Below are positions 44,026 to 53,634 of a stretch of 64,000 nt of DNA, one piece after another. This stretch comes from Bradyrhizobium erythrophlei (lineage in GTDB: Bacteria > Pseudomonadota > Alphaproteobacteria > Rhizobiales > Xanthobacteraceae). Each line of letters opens with the position of its first letter. Positions within the stretch are counted from its first letter, which is position 1. The stretch spans positions 5,551,001-5,615,000 of the forward strand of contig NZ_LT670818.1 in the NCBI RefSeq assembly GCF_900129505.1. Reading direction: 5' to 3'. Both the position numbers and the translations under genes were made by a program. The notes beneath the pieces are model-generated. The model made no database searches. It had not been told where the DNA came from and saw only the letters and a list, made by a program, of their open reading frames with translations.

Positions 44026-44151
44026 ATGCGATATGTTTTAGCGTTATGCCTTTTGGTCACTTTATGTGCTTCCGCCGACGCCCGGCATCGGGGCTATGGA
44101 AACAACGGCGACGCATCCGCGCACGGCGGCGAAAGCGCCACACATCCGTAG
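44026..44151 (+). pseudogene. Signal peptide of a lost secreted protein
   Basis: From ATG 44026, with GGAG nine bases upstream, the frame encodes a good signal peptide (MRYVLALCLLVTLCASADAR) and then about 20 polar residues before a stop at the border of a transposase fragment. I infer that a small secreted protein gene was cut after its leader by the insertion. Confidence 0.42.
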
Positions 44152-44189
44152 GCTGCCGTCGCCCTTTCGCCTCAGATATGGCGTGATCT

Positions 44190-44442
44190 GGCGGGTTTCG
44201 GTCATGCGCCCCGGGCCGCGCAGACGCGGCTCGATCAGAACCCGCAAGCCATGCGTGTGCGCCGCGAAACCGTCGAGCATCCGTTCGCCACACTGAAGAT
44301 GCGGATGGGTGCGACGCACTTTCTGATGAAGCGATTGCCCAATGTAGCGACCGAAATGGCGCTGAACGTACTCAGCTACAATCTTACGCGTGTGCTGAAC
44401 ATCGTCGGCGTCAAGCCATTGCTGGCAGCCATGCGGGCGTGA
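44190..44442 (+). pseudogene. C-terminal fragment of an IS1182-type transposase
   Basis: RRETVEHPFATLKMRMGATH, then FLMKRLPNVATEMALNVLSY and NLTRVLNIVG is the C-terminus of DDE transposases of the IS1182/IS5 superfamily, including the Glu of the catalytic triad. In the same frame the preceding codons read AQTRLDQNPQAM, also typical. Nothing upstream gives the catalytic Asp residues. Only the last 80 or so residues remain, so it is inactive. Confidence 0.78.
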
Positions 44443-44699
44443 AGCGCGCACCGACGACCGCCCCACGTTGCACGGAGGTGCAAGGAGGTTGACGCGAGAC
44501 GCAGAACAGCAAAAATACTCTGAAATCGCCGCGTTGGTGTCAGTCACGGTTAGTCGAGAGCGGCATTCGGAATGCGGAGCCGCGTTTTTACACAGCCTGG
44601 ACCCATTCCGGACCTGCGGCAGTCGTCGTAGTCTCGGACTGTCGGGGTTACCGTGAAGCGGTTCTGTTCTCGTTGACCCCAAGCGAAGCGAGAACGGGT
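44443..44699. other. Intergenic region after the transposase remnant
   Basis: No gene supported. No clear inverted-repeat end of the insertion sequence was found. Confidence 0.35.
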
Positions 44700-45491
44700 C
44701 TAGGCCGGATCCATGCCCTTGGAGTTGAGCACGGCAGCGCCCGTCGGACTGGTCAGGAGCTCGATCAGCGATTTGGCCGCTGCCGGATCCTTGCTCATGG
44801 ATCCGATGCCGACCGCGAAGACTATCGCACTGTTCAAATCACCGGGCAGAGGGCCGACCACCTGAGCCCCCGGAACCGCGGCAATTTCCGAGGCCTGTGC
44901 GATCCCCATTTCGACCTCGCCCTTCGCGACGAGTTCGCCCGCTTGGGCACCCGGCACCAGGACGGTCTTGGATTTCACCTGATCGGCGATGCCGAGACGA
45001 TCGATGACCTTGGCGAAATAGACGCCACTAGCACCGCCCTTCGCTGGATCGGCGTAGGAGATCGATTTGGCCTCGAGAAGCGCACTCTTCAGTTTCTCCG
45101 CCGTGCTGATATCCGGCTTGGGCGCACCCGTACGTACCCCGATGGCGACATAAGAGCTCCCCACGTTGACGATGCTGCCCTGGGCAACCTTGCCCTGAGT
45201 CTGCAGACCGTCGAGGACAGGGCGCGACAGGATCATCACATCTGCGGTTTCGCCCGCCTCGATCCGCTTCTTCAGATCCGCGATCGTGCTGTAGACGACC
45301 ATTAGCTTGTTGCCGCTGCTGCTCTCGTACCTCGGTGTGAGCTCGTCGAGTGTAGGGGTGAGCGCGACCGTGCTCATGACCTTGACTTCGGCGGCATGGG
45401 CGGCGGGTGCTGCAGCTCCAAGAGCTAACAGGAACGAACACTCTATCACCGCCGCAAGCGTGGCCCGTCGCGAGAAAAACCGTCCCATCAT
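44700..45491 (-). CDS. Extracellular solute-binding protein, ModA-like
   Basis: A 263-aa periplasmic protein with a signal peptide (about residues 7-34, AAPAAHAAEV). The mature start VKVMSTVALTPTLDELTPRY, the VYSTIADLKKRIEAGETADV segment and the YADPAKGGASGVYFAKVIDR region follow ModA-type binding proteins. Permease and ATPase genes are not adjacent, so it is an orphan; the ligand may be an oxyanion or organic acid. ATG 45491 or 45488 could be used. Confidence 0.82.
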   Translation of the reverse strand: MMGRFFSRRATLAAVIECSFLLALGAAAPAAHAAEVKVMSTVALTPTLDELTPRYESSSGNKLMVVYSTIADLKKRIEAGETADVMILSRPVLDGLQTQGKVAQGSIVNVGSSYVAIGVRTGAPKPDISTAEKLKSALLEAKSISYADPAKGGASGVYFAKVIDRLGIADQVKSKTVLVPGAQAGELVAKGEVEMGIAQASEIAAVPGAQVVGPLPGDLNSAIVFAVGIGSMSKDPAAAKSLIELLTSPTGAAVLNSKGMDPA

Positions 45492-45943
45492 GGCTTTCTT
45501 ACCTCCCGGTTGGCTTGATCCCGAGCATAACCGAAACGCGGTCGGACTAGTAGGCGTCGGTAGAAAGTGGCGTCCGGACGACTGATCTTGGCCCTGAAGC
45601 GACGAAGCGCCAAGTGCGCTGTTACGTCTGGTGTTCGGGTCGGAGCGGACTAGTTGTACTCACTATGAGTTCTTCGGCGTTTGACCCTTATAAGACATGG
45701 GCGAAAGAACCAACACGCCGACGTTCTGTCGTCATTTCGGAAAATATGTATTTCCTGGGGCTCACGGCCAACCGTCGAGTGGAACGAGACGGACTACGAC
45801 GTGGTGGGCGAGGGCCCGCCGCTTGGCCGGATATCGACTATGTCGGGAGCGAATTTTAGTTTAGATTGATGGCCGCGGGCGCGATTATTCGGCAGCCTGA
45901 AACGACTCTGTCTGCGCTCCGTGATTGATCCAGGAGAACAGTC
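45492..45943. other. Divergent intergenic region
   Basis: Lies between the minus-strand binding protein gene and the plus-strand peroxidase gene. Short frames on the plus strand (near 45665) lack similarity. CAGGAGAACAGTC at the right end is the ribosome site of the peroxidase. Confidence 0.4.
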
Positions 45944-46939
45944 ATGCGATTGTTTCAAGGAGTTGCGGCGAGCATCGCATTCTCGGCGCTGATGGCGGCA
46001 GGCGCGACCTGCGCCGGCGCCGAAGACGAGCCGCTTGGCGTTCGGCTGGTCAATCAAATGAATGCGCTTTACGGCCAGCATGCGGGCGTTCGCGCAAACC
46101 ACGCCAAGGGCGCCGTGTTTGAAGGCATGTTCACGCCGGCACGAGGCGCCGACACCCTCAGCTCAGCTGTCTTTCTCAAAGGTGCTCCCACGCCGCTGGT
46201 CATTCGTTTTTCCAATGCGGGCGGCGTGCCGGACGCGCCCGACACCCACCCTTCGACCGACCGTGTCCGCGGCATGGCAATCAAGTTCCGTCTCCCGGAT
46301 GGGAGCGAGCAAGACATAGTCTGCATATCGGCAAACGGGTTTCCGGTGGCGACCGGAGAGGATTTTCTGGCTTTGCTCCAGGCGGTCGGCGCAAGCGGTC
46401 CCGACGTGCCCAAGCCGACGCTGGTCGAGAAATTCTTATCGACCCACCCGGCCGCATCCGCGTTTGTCACCACGCCGCGGCCTGTGGCGGTCAGTTACGG
46501 CACGCAGCCGTTCTTCGGCGTCAACGCGTTCAAGTTCACTAATGCCCAAGGAACAAGCAAGTTCGGCCGCTACCGCATCGTGCCCGAGAGCGGGCCCGCC
46601 TACGTGAGCGACGAGGAGGCGGCGAAGCGTCCTCCGAATGCACTAGCCGACAATCTGCGGGTGTCGCTCGAAAAAGGACCGGTCAAGTTCCGCCTCCTGG
46701 TGCAGCTTGCCGCCGCCGATGATCCGATCACGGACGCCACGAAAGTTTGGCCGGACAGCCGGCCGACGGTGGAGCTCGGCGAAATCGCGGTCATCAAAGC
46801 GTTGGACACGAAGAAAGTCGAGAACGAGTTGCTGTTCTTGCCAACCAACGTGACGAGCGGCATTGACCCCTCGGATGACCCGATCATCAACACGCGCACC
46901 GAGGCCTACGCGGAATCGTTCGGCCGCCGTACCAAATAG
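45944..46939 (+). CDS. Exported catalase family peroxidase (SrpA-like)
   Basis: A 331-aa protein with a signal peptide (about residues 1-26, SALMAAGATCAGA). The catalase core is present in its short form: HAKGAVFEGMFTP with the distal His, PLVIRFSNAGGVPDAPDTHP, VRGMAIKFRLPDG, and PFFGVNAFKFTNAQG with the usual Asn. Length near 330 aa fits the periplasmic, monofunctional catalase-related peroxidases rather than the 480-aa catalases. It should consume peroxide or organic peroxides in the periplasm with haem. GGAG lies nine bases before the ATG. Confidence 0.9.
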   Translation: MRLFQGVAASIAFSALMAAGATCAGAEDEPLGVRLVNQMNALYGQHAGVRANHAKGAVFEGMFTPARGADTLSSAVFLKGAPTPLVIRFSNAGGVPDAPDTHPSTDRVRGMAIKFRLPDGSEQDIVCISANGFPVATGEDFLALLQAVGASGPDVPKPTLVEKFLSTHPAASAFVTTPRPVAVSYGTQPFFGVNAFKFTNAQGTSKFGRYRIVPESGPAYVSDEEAAKRPPNALADNLRVSLEKGPVKFRLLVQLAAADDPITDATKVWPDSRPTVELGEIAVIKALDTKKVENELLFLPTNVTSGIDPSDDPIINTRTEAYAESFGRRTK

Positions 46940-47110
46940 ATCGTCCGCCTGAGACACACGTCCCTTCGTCTCATTCTGGATGGTCAATGGCTGCAGATCG
47001 GTGAGCCGAAGCCAGTTGCAAAGCGGATGCTACTCTACCGGGTCGGAAGCGGCAGGTGCGACTCACCAAAGATCAGTAGTCGGTCGACAATACCGCACGC
47101 GGAGACGGCA

Positions 47111-47515
47111 ATGCTGAGGGACGACAACGGTAATGGAGGCGGTCGGCCGAGCACACCTAACGTGCTCGGTGAGCGGCTCGAAGTCTGCTCGATAAGCCCA
47201 ATGACGGGGTTCTTTCGAGACGGCTGCTGCGACACTGGGCGAGAGGACATCGGTAGCCACACGGTCTGCGCCGTCATGACCGCCGCGTTTCTCGAGTTTT
47301 CCAAATCCCGCGGCAACGATCTTTCGACACCGATGCCGGAATTCGGCTTTCGCGGCCTGAAACCCGGCGACCGTTGGTGCCTCTGTGCTCCGCGTTGGCA
47401 AGAAGCACTCGAGGCGGGCCAGGCGCCCCGCGTGGTCTTGCGCGCCACTCACGAAGGCGCTCTGGGCCACTGCTCGCTCGCCGATCTCAAGCGCCTCGCA
47501 GTGGACCTAGCCTGA
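47111..47515 (+). CDS. DUF2237 family protein
   Basis: A 134-aa protein starting at ATG 47111 (GGAGACGG upstream; the frame extends to 47027). NVLGERLEVCSISPMTGFFR, then DGCCDTGREDIGSHTVCAVM, then TAAFLEFSKSRGNDLSTPMP and FRGLKPGDRWCLCAPRW contain the conserved DUF2237 blocks, with Cys residues at CC, VC and LC. Function unknown; the fold may bind metal through these Cys. Confidence 0.9.
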   Translation: MLRDDNGNGGGRPSTPNVLGERLEVCSISPMTGFFRDGCCDTGREDIGSHTVCAVMTAAFLEFSKSRGNDLSTPMPEFGFRGLKPGDRWCLCAPRWQEALEAGQAPRVVLRATHEGALGHCSLADLKRLAVDLA

Positions 47516-47657
47516 CTCCTGCACTTGCCGACGAGGTGATCGGATAGGCGAGCCGATGTCGGGCACGAAACAGACATACGGCAGCAACGGGACGATGTCC
47601 GCTTCTGAGGGTAGAACGGACCTGCCGTTTAAATGGGGCCACGTCTGAGTTTGACCC

Positions 47658-47978
47658 CTATCGGAAGTCGGTTTCTGGGCATGGGTGCGTCTGGAAGTTC
47701 ACAATTTGGCCGTCCACCGTTGGCAGATATCGGGCCCATTCGGCGGATCGGATGCCTCGCGGGTCGATACCTCGGTTCGAGGCGACGTAGTCGATCTCGC
47801 CGCGCGTAGTACCGATGTCCATTAGCTCCCTGTCACTAAGGTCGCACAAGGTGGCTCGTAACCTTTGGCGTTTGCGCCACTCCAGAAACGCATCCCAATA
47901 TTTCTCAAGAGGGCTGTAGTAGACCTGCCGCTTGGCGGCCGCCTGTCCCAACCGTGTTGCACCATAGGTCGTGCTCAT
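47658..47978 (-). CDS. DUF1127 domain protein
   Basis: A 106-aa protein with the DUF1127 signature at about residues 29-70: FLEWRKRQRLRATLCDLSDR, ELMDIGTTRGEIDYVAS. Small Arg-rich DUF1127 proteins occur in multiple copies in alphaproteobacteria and some bind RNA or regulate phosphate and carbon metabolism. This one has an N-terminal extension (about 25 residues) and a longer C-terminus than the shortest members. It is divergent from the regulator gene at 48140. Confidence 0.85.
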   Translation of the reverse strand: MSTTYGATRLGQAAAKRQVYYSPLEKYWDAFLEWRKRQRLRATLCDLSDRELMDIGTTRGEIDYVASNRGIDPRGIRSAEWARYLPTVDGQIVNFQTHPCPETDFR

Positions 47979-48139
47979 CGCGGCATCTCCTGGGTGTTGT
48001 TCTACCCAGACGAGGATGCCAAGGCATGAGGGAGCGCGCTTGACATCCGGCTTACATTTTCCTCACCGGCGGCTTATTCTTTGCGTTGCAACCGGTACTG
48101 GAGCCCCGATGATCGGAGGCCGCCTGAGGAATTGGCAGC

Positions 48140-49690
48140 TTGCGCTATCTCTTCGAGGAGTACGCATTCGACACCAACCGGCGCGAGCTGCATCGCGGGG
48201 CGGAGGTCGTCCCCATCGCACCGCAGGTGTTCGATCTGCTCGATTACCTGATCCGGAACAGGGAGCGCGTCGTCAGTAAAGACGACCTCATCAATGCCGT
48301 TTGGAATGGGCGCAGCGTTTCGGATGCAGCACTGACGACCCGGCTGAATGTCGCCCGAAGCGCAACCGGCGATTCCGGGGAGGAACAGCGACTGATCAAG
48401 ACGTTACCGCGTAAGGGTTTCCGTTTCCTCGGACAGGTGCGGGAGGCGCAAGAAGTTGCGGGCCCAAATCCGGGCGATGCGCTCGAGAGCGCTCCTGCAG
48501 TTCCCGACAAGCCCTCCATCGCCGTGCTGCCGTTCGCGAACATGTCTGGCGATCCCGAGCAGGAATACTTCGCGGACGGAATGGTTGAGGAGATCACGAC
48601 GGCGCTTTCGCGGTTCAAATCGCTGTTCGTGATCGCCCGCAATTCGAGCTTCACCTTCAAAGGCAAAGCCGTCGATATCAAGGAAGTCGGGCGCAGGCTT
48701 GGCGTGCGCTATGTCCTTGAGGGGGCGGTGCGCAAGGCGTCGGGGAAAGTTCGCATCACGTGCCAGTTGATTGAAGCGGCTACGGGCGCACACATTTGGG
48801 CGGACAGGTTCGAGCGTGACATGACAGACATTTTCGCGTTGCAGGACGACGTCACGCTCGCCGTTGTCTCAGCTATTCAGCCAAAGTTGTTTCAAGCAGA
48901 AATTGCAATATCGACGCGGCGGCGACCGGAGAACCTCACCGCATATGATTATTATCTCCGCGCCCTGCCGCAGTTTTACGTAGCGACCCGCGAAGGGTTG
49001 GCCGAGGCGATCAGGCTGGCTCACTGCGCCTTGGAGCTGGACCCCCGGTTCGGCTTCGTCGCGGCTCTGGCGGGCATCGGTCACATGCGCAACGTCGTTT
49101 GGGGCTATGCTATCGATCCCCAATTCGAACGCAGGGAAGCAGTTCGGCTTCTTCGCCTGGCGCTGAGCACCAACGACAATGATCCGCACACGTTAGCAAC
49201 GGCTGCTGTAATCTCGGCGTTCATGGTTGGCGATTGTGAAAGCGAGATCGAAATGGCTGACCGGGCGGTCGCGCTCAACCCAAATTCATATCTCGCATGG
49301 AACTGCAGAGGCCATGTCTATAGAATTGCGGGCCTGCCGGAGGAAGCGGTCCGGAGCTTTGAACGTGCCATTCGCATGAGCCCGGTAGACGCGCAGCTAT
49401 ACACAACATTTGCTCAGATCGGGTCGGCTCTTATTGAGCTTCGTCGCTTTGACGAGGCCATCGTCGCGGGAAAGAAAGCCCAACGTCAGAACCGCTCCTT
49501 TGCGACAGCTTACCGGTGTCTCGCGTCCGCGTTCGCCCATCTCGGACGTGACGCTGAGGCGCGTGAGGCGGCGGCGCGTGTGCTTGAGACGGATCCCACC
49601 TTTACAATATCTGCGTTCATCGCCCGGGGCGGGTATTCAAACTCGAAGCTGCTGATTGAGGGCCTTCGGAAAGCGGGGTTGCCGGAATGA
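48140..49690 (+). CDS. Winged-helix transcriptional regulator with TolB-like N-terminal and TPR domains
   Basis: A 516-aa protein. Residues 1-95 are an OmpR/ToxR-type winged helix (RELHRGAEVVPIAPQVFDLL, then RNRERVVSKDDLINAVWNGR, ending TLPRKGFRFLG). Residues 118-235 are the FlgO/TolB-like domain found after such helices (KPSIAVLPFANMSGDPEQEY, FADGMVEEITTALSR, LEGAVRKASGKVRIT). The rest holds tetratricopeptide repeats (about 270-500). The start is TTG 48140, with TGAGGA upstream; no ATG fits the start of the wing. Targets unknown. Such regulators lack a receiver domain and respond by unknown means. Confidence 0.9.
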   Translation: MRYLFEEYAFDTNRRELHRGAEVVPIAPQVFDLLDYLIRNRERVVSKDDLINAVWNGRSVSDAALTTRLNVARSATGDSGEEQRLIKTLPRKGFRFLGQVREAQEVAGPNPGDALESAPAVPDKPSIAVLPFANMSGDPEQEYFADGMVEEITTALSRFKSLFVIARNSSFTFKGKAVDIKEVGRRLGVRYVLEGAVRKASGKVRITCQLIEAATGAHIWADRFERDMTDIFALQDDVTLAVVSAIQPKLFQAEIAISTRRRPENLTAYDYYLRALPQFYVATREGLAEAIRLAHCALELDPRFGFVAALAGIGHMRNVVWGYAIDPQFERREAVRLLRLALSTNDNDPHTLATAAVISAFMVGDCESEIEMADRAVALNPNSYLAWNCRGHVYRIAGLPEEAVRSFERAIRMSPVDAQLYTTFAQIGSALIELRRFDEAIVAGKKAQRQNRSFATAYRCLASAFAHLGRDAEAREAAARVLETDPTFTISAFIARGGYSNSKLLIEGLRKAGLPE

Positions 49691-49734
49691 GCACGCGCAC
49701 CCCGCGAGGTGATTGAATAAATGCCCTCTTTGCT

Positions 49735-49885
49735 GCGGTGCATGAGTCTGCTGTTGGCACTTTTCGGACATGCCACGATTTCCGAGTTGAGTCTGCTTTC
49801 GGGGGTAAAGCGGAAGTTGGATTTCGAGCCTGCCAAGGGCAGCTTTTGGCGCAAAGCGGCCGTTCGTACGCAAACGGCATCCCGT
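49735..49885. repeat. Dispersed intergenic repeat
   Basis: TTTCGGACATGCCACGATTT, GTCTGCTTTCGGGGG and TTTTGGCGCAAAGCGGCCG are phrases of an intergenic repeat family I know from Bradyrhizobium and relatives, where it appears many times per genome. Related pieces are at 36.18 kb and 40.03 kb. The open frames across it are not genes. Confidence 0.5.
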
Positions 49886-50053
49886 GACTGATAAGAAATA
49901 AGTCAGAGAGTCTATCAGTTTGGAATCAGGCTCGGGGAGGGCGCGCTTAGGCGGCTGTCGCGGCGGCGGAGACGCCCCCGTGTCAACAACGCCAACGAAG
50001 CCGCACCGGCCGATGGAGAGAAACGATGACCGACCGCAAGACCGAAACGAGTG

Positions 50054-50983
50054 TTACGCTTCCCTGGAAGGCCGACCCTCGCCGATTTTGATGTGCCGGG
50101 CCAGAAACTCCAGGAAGACGCGGATCCGAATCGGCAAGAGCCCGCCCTGCCCAAGATAGACAGCATGCAGTTCGTCGATGTCGCCGGGGTTGAACTTTTC
50201 AAGTATGGGGACAAGCCGTTTGGCGACGATATCATCCCTGACTATGAAAGAGGCCAACCGAACAAGCCCGACGCCGCTGATGGCAAGCGCCCGCAACGCG
50301 TCGCCGTCACTCACCTGAATATTGCCGGAGGGCGGTATCGTTTTCAGCACGCCTTTGTCCATCAATGGCCAGCCCTTTGCCGCTCGCGCGTAGCTAAAGC
50401 CAAGACGATTATGCTGCGTCAGCTCGTCCGGCGTTTTCGGAATGCCGTATCGAGCGAAATAGCCTGGTGAGCCGACGATTATCATCCGCGCAGCGCCAAG
50501 CTTGCGGGCGATGAGCTGGGAGCTTTTGAGCGGACCGCTGCGCAGCGCAACATCGGTCCGCTGTTCCAGCAGGTCGATCACCTGATCCGTCAGGGATATC
50601 TCCAAAGAGAGTTTCGGGTAGGCCTCCAGGAAAGCAGGCACGATCGGCAACAGTAGCTGTCGCCCGACCGGGATGTTGGCGCTCACTCTGATCTTTCCCT
50701 TCGGGATCTCGGCTTCCGCCACGGACCGCTCGACCTCGTCCATGTCGGCAAGCAGTCTTATGCTCCGCTCGTAGAACAATCGCCCTTCTGCTGTGAACTG
50801 AAGAGTCCTCGTTGAGCGATTGACCAGCCGCGCGCCGAGTCTGGTCTCGAGCCGGCCGACAAGCTTGCTGATCGCCGAAGGCGTCATGCGAAGCGCGCGC
50901 GCCGCGGCGGAAAACCCCCCGAGTTCGAAGACCCGCGCGAAGACTTCCATCTCGCCGGAGCGATTTACATCCAGTCGGGCCAC
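50054..50983 (-). CDS. LysR family regulator 1
   Basis: A 309-aa LysR-type regulator. The helix-turn-helix is at about residues 14-60 (FARVFELGGFSAAARALRMT, PSAISKLVGRLETRLGARLV), the effector domain covers 90-295. GTG at 50983 is the longest start and has no good ribosome site; ATG 50950 (residue 12) is an alternative and would leave the palindrome TGTGA-N7-TCACA upstream of the gene. It is divergent from SDR gene 1, the usual arrangement for a regulator and its target. Confidence 0.92.
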   Translation of the reverse strand: MARLDVNRSGEMEVFARVFELGGFSAAARALRMTPSAISKLVGRLETRLGARLVNRSTRTLQFTAEGRLFYERSIRLLADMDEVERSVAEAEIPKGKIRVSANIPVGRQLLLPIVPAFLEAYPKLSLEISLTDQVIDLLEQRTDVALRSGPLKSSQLIARKLGAARMIIVGSPGYFARYGIPKTPDELTQHNRLGFSYARAAKGWPLMDKGVLKTIPPSGNIQVSDGDALRALAISGVGLVRLASFIVRDDIVAKRLVPILEKFNPGDIDELHAVYLGQGGLLPIRIRVFLEFLARHIKIGEGRPSREA

Positions 50984-51000
50984 TGTGATTTTATTTCACA
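50984..51000. promoter_or_regulatory. Inverted repeat, candidate LysR (or CRP-like) operator
   Basis: TGTGATTTTATTTCACA is a perfect dyad (TGTGA-N7-TCACA) in the divergent LysR/SDR region and contains a T-N11-A core. CRP sites have TGTGA-N6-TCACA, so spacing favours LysR. Confidence 0.5.
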
Positions 51001-51160
51001 AATGATGTTCCAGACCAAAGTCTACTGCATGCTCCCGGGCGCGTCCAATTCTCTGAAACCAACGCTTCTACAGACAGACCCGCAAGAGACCGCCTTAACC
51101 AAGAGACCGCCTTAACAATGGGTCCCAAGTTGAAAATCAAAATTAATCATGGAGATGATC

Positions 51161-51907
51161 ATGGATAAGTCCGTTGTTTTGATCACCGGTGGCCTCACCG
51201 GTATCGGACGCGCCGCGGCCGTCGCATTCGCCAGGAAGGGCGCAAAGGTGGTCGTTGCGGGTCGGCGTGATGAGGCCGGCAAGGCGCTCGTCAAGGAGCT
51301 GCGCTCGCTGGGTTCGGAGGCCGAATTCATCAACGCCGATGTCCGCAAGGAGGACGATGTACGCGCCATGGTCGATAAAACCGTCGCACGGTTTGGCCGG
51401 CTCGATGTCGCGGTCAACAATGCCGCCACCGAAGGCCAGGTTGGTCCGATCACGGACCAGACCGCCGAAAGCTTCGCCGCGACGTTCGAGACCAATGTTC
51501 TCGGCGTGGTTCTGAGCATGAAGCATGAAGTGCGCGCCATGCAGGCCCAGGGGAGCGGCAGCATCATCAACATCTCCTCGACCTACGGCCACAAGGGCGC
51601 GGCTTTCGCCTCGATCTACGTCGGCGCCAAGCACGCCGTCGAAGGCATCACCAAGTCGGTAGCGCTCGAAGTCGCCCAATCCGGAATTCGTGTCAACGCT
51701 GTTGGACCAGGCCCCACGGACACCGGGATGCTGACCCGCTTCACCGGCACCGCCGAGAACAAGGCGGCCCTGGCGGCACAGGTTCCGTTGGGTCGGCTTG
51801 GACTCTCGGAGGAGGTCGCCGGCGGTATCGTCTTCCTGGGATCGGACGAAGCCAGATTCATGACGGGTCACGTCCTCAACGTTGACGGCGGACACAGCGC
51901 CAATTGA
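51161..51907 (+). CDS. SDR family oxidoreductase 1
   Basis: A 248-aa classical short-chain dehydrogenase: VVLITGGLTGIGRAAAVAFA is the nucleotide-binding TGxxxGIG, VNNAA is present, catalytic Tyr/Lys are in SIYVGAKHAVEG, and GHVLNVDGGHSAN closes the protein. I use ATG 51161 with GGAG upstream. It closely resembles SDR 2 at 58004. It would oxidise or reduce an alcohol/ketone with NAD(P)(H). It is first in a forward operon with the monooxygenase 32 bp downstream. Confidence 0.93.
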   Translation: MDKSVVLITGGLTGIGRAAAVAFARKGAKVVVAGRRDEAGKALVKELRSLGSEAEFINADVRKEDDVRAMVDKTVARFGRLDVAVNNAATEGQVGPITDQTAESFAATFETNVLGVVLSMKHEVRAMQAQGSGSIINISSTYGHKGAAFASIYVGAKHAVEGITKSVALEVAQSGIRVNAVGPGPTDTGMLTRFTGTAENKAALAAQVPLGRLGLSEEVAGGIVFLGSDEARFMTGHVLNVDGGHSAN

Positions 51908-51939
51908 TCCGTCGGCGAATCTTCAAGGGGATTGGTCAT

Positions 51940-53574
51940 ATGAGTACAACCGCGACGAAACGAACGGCCGAGGCCGAGACCGAAGAACTCGATGTCATTA
52001 TTGTCGGCGCGGGATTTGCCGGTTTCCATCTTCTGGATCGTCTGCGTGGCATGGGTATGTCCGTCCAGGTGTTTGAGGCTGGGAATGGTCCTAGCGGCGT
52101 CTGGTATTGGAATTGCTATCCGGGAGCGCGAGTCGATTCTCCCGGCCCGATGTATCAATTTTCGCGCGACGATCTGTGGCGAGATTGGAAGTTCAGCGAG
52201 CTATATCCCTCGTGGCAGGAGATTCGCGCGTATTTCCATTACGTCGACAAAAAACTCGACCTTAGTCGGGATATTCGTTTCAACAGACGCGTGAACGAGG
52301 CGGAGTTCGACCCGGCGCACAATCGCTGGTCTGTCCGCTCCAGCGACGGCTCTATCACGAGGGCTCGCTATTTCGTGCTGTGCACCGGCTTGGGTTCGAA
52401 GCCCTACGTGCCGGAGTTGCCAGGCCTCAGCGATTTTGCGGGGGAGCACCATCACACCGCGCTTTGGCCGCAGCAGGGTCTCGACCTGGCCAGCAAGCGG
52501 GTTGGGGTGATCGGTACGGGAGCGAGTGGCGTGCAAGTGGCTCAAGAGGCCGCTGCCGTGGCGGCCCATCTCACCGTCTTCCAGCGCACGCCAAATCTGG
52601 CTCTGCCGATGCGACAGAGGAAACTCGACGACGACACGATCCGCCGCATGAAGGAGGGTTATCCGCTCGCATACCAGAAGCGCAGAACGTCGTTCGGCGG
52701 GTTCGACTACGATCCCCTCGAAAAGTCAGCGTCCGAGGTGTCCGAAGACGAGCGGCGAGCGACGTTCGAACGTGTTTGGGAGATCGGAGGCCTTGCGCCC
52801 TGGGTTGGCTCGTTCAACGACTTGCTTGTAAACGAACAATCGAACCGCGCCGCCTATGACTTCTGGCGCGACAAAACTCGGGCGCGAATTAAAGATCCTA
52901 CTGTTGCCGAGACTCTCGCGCCGACAGAACCGCTTCATCCCTATGGCACCAAGCGACCCTCCCTCGAACAGAACTTCTTTGATATCTTCAATCAGTCCAA
53001 CGTGAGCCTTGTCGATCTCCGCAAAACCCCGATCGAAAGAGTGACGCGTAGCGGGATCAAGACGACGGCTGGCGAGCATGACCTGGATATTCTTGTTTTG
53101 GCCACCGGCTTTGATGCCGTGACTGGCGGGCTGACCAGCATCGATATCCACGGCACGCAGGGCGAGACGCTGAGGGAGAAGTGGGCCAAGGGTGTGCGCG
53201 CCCATCTCGGAATGGCTGCAGCGGGCTTTCCTAATCTTCTTTTCGTCTATGGCCCGCACAGCCCGAATGCTTTTGCCAATGGGCCGACTTGCGCAGAGCT
53301 TCAGGGTGACTGGATCGCTGGACTGCTGAACCACGTTCGACAACGCGATTGGAAGCGGTTCGAGGCAACGGCCCCGGCGGAAGAAGAGTGGCGCGCGGAA
53401 GTGCATGCCCTTGCCGACGCGACACTCTTCCCGCGTGCCGACTCTTGGTATCTCGGCGCGAACATTCCCGGCAAGCCACGCGAGATGCTGTCCTTCGCCG
53501 GTGGGCTCTCGACCTACATGGCGAAATGCAACGAAAGCGCCGAACGAGGGTACGAGGGATTCACAATCGGCTGA
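51940..53574 (+). CDS. FAD-dependent Baeyer-Villiger-type monooxygenase
   Basis: A 544-aa flavoprotein. It has the FAD-binding GAGFAG (about residues 23-28), the Baeyer-Villiger fingerprint FxGxxxHTxxWP as FAGEHHHTALWP (166-177), the NADPH-binding GTGASG (192-197) and the ATG motif LVLATGFDAVTGG. PSGVWYWNCYPGARVD is the usual cyclohexanone monooxygenase-like segment. Such enzymes insert oxygen next to a ketone, giving an ester or lactone. AAGGGGATTGGTC precedes ATG 51940. The hydrolase gene that follows could open the product. Confidence 0.92.
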   Translation: MSTTATKRTAEAETEELDVIIVGAGFAGFHLLDRLRGMGMSVQVFEAGNGPSGVWYWNCYPGARVDSPGPMYQFSRDDLWRDWKFSELYPSWQEIRAYFHYVDKKLDLSRDIRFNRRVNEAEFDPAHNRWSVRSSDGSITRARYFVLCTGLGSKPYVPELPGLSDFAGEHHHTALWPQQGLDLASKRVGVIGTGASGVQVAQEAAAVAAHLTVFQRTPNLALPMRQRKLDDDTIRRMKEGYPLAYQKRRTSFGGFDYDPLEKSASEVSEDERRATFERVWEIGGLAPWVGSFNDLLVNEQSNRAAYDFWRDKTRARIKDPTVAETLAPTEPLHPYGTKRPSLEQNFFDIFNQSNVSLVDLRKTPIERVTRSGIKTTAGEHDLDILVLATGFDAVTGGLTSIDIHGTQGETLREKWAKGVRAHLGMAAAGFPNLLFVYGPHSPNAFANGPTCAELQGDWIAGLLNHVRQRDWKRFEATAPAEEEWRAEVHALADATLFPRADSWYLGANIPGKPREMLSFAGGLSTYMAKCNESAERGYEGFTIG

Positions 53575-53634
53575 GTTTTGCTTTTCGTCGCGACAGTCGC
53601 ATGTCGGCTTGAACCACTGCAACAGAGAATCTCA

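Noticed and set aside
45614..45869. Two overlapping plus-strand frames before the peroxidase gene.
   Set aside because: No recognisable composition and no ribosome site. Probably chance frames in the promoter region.
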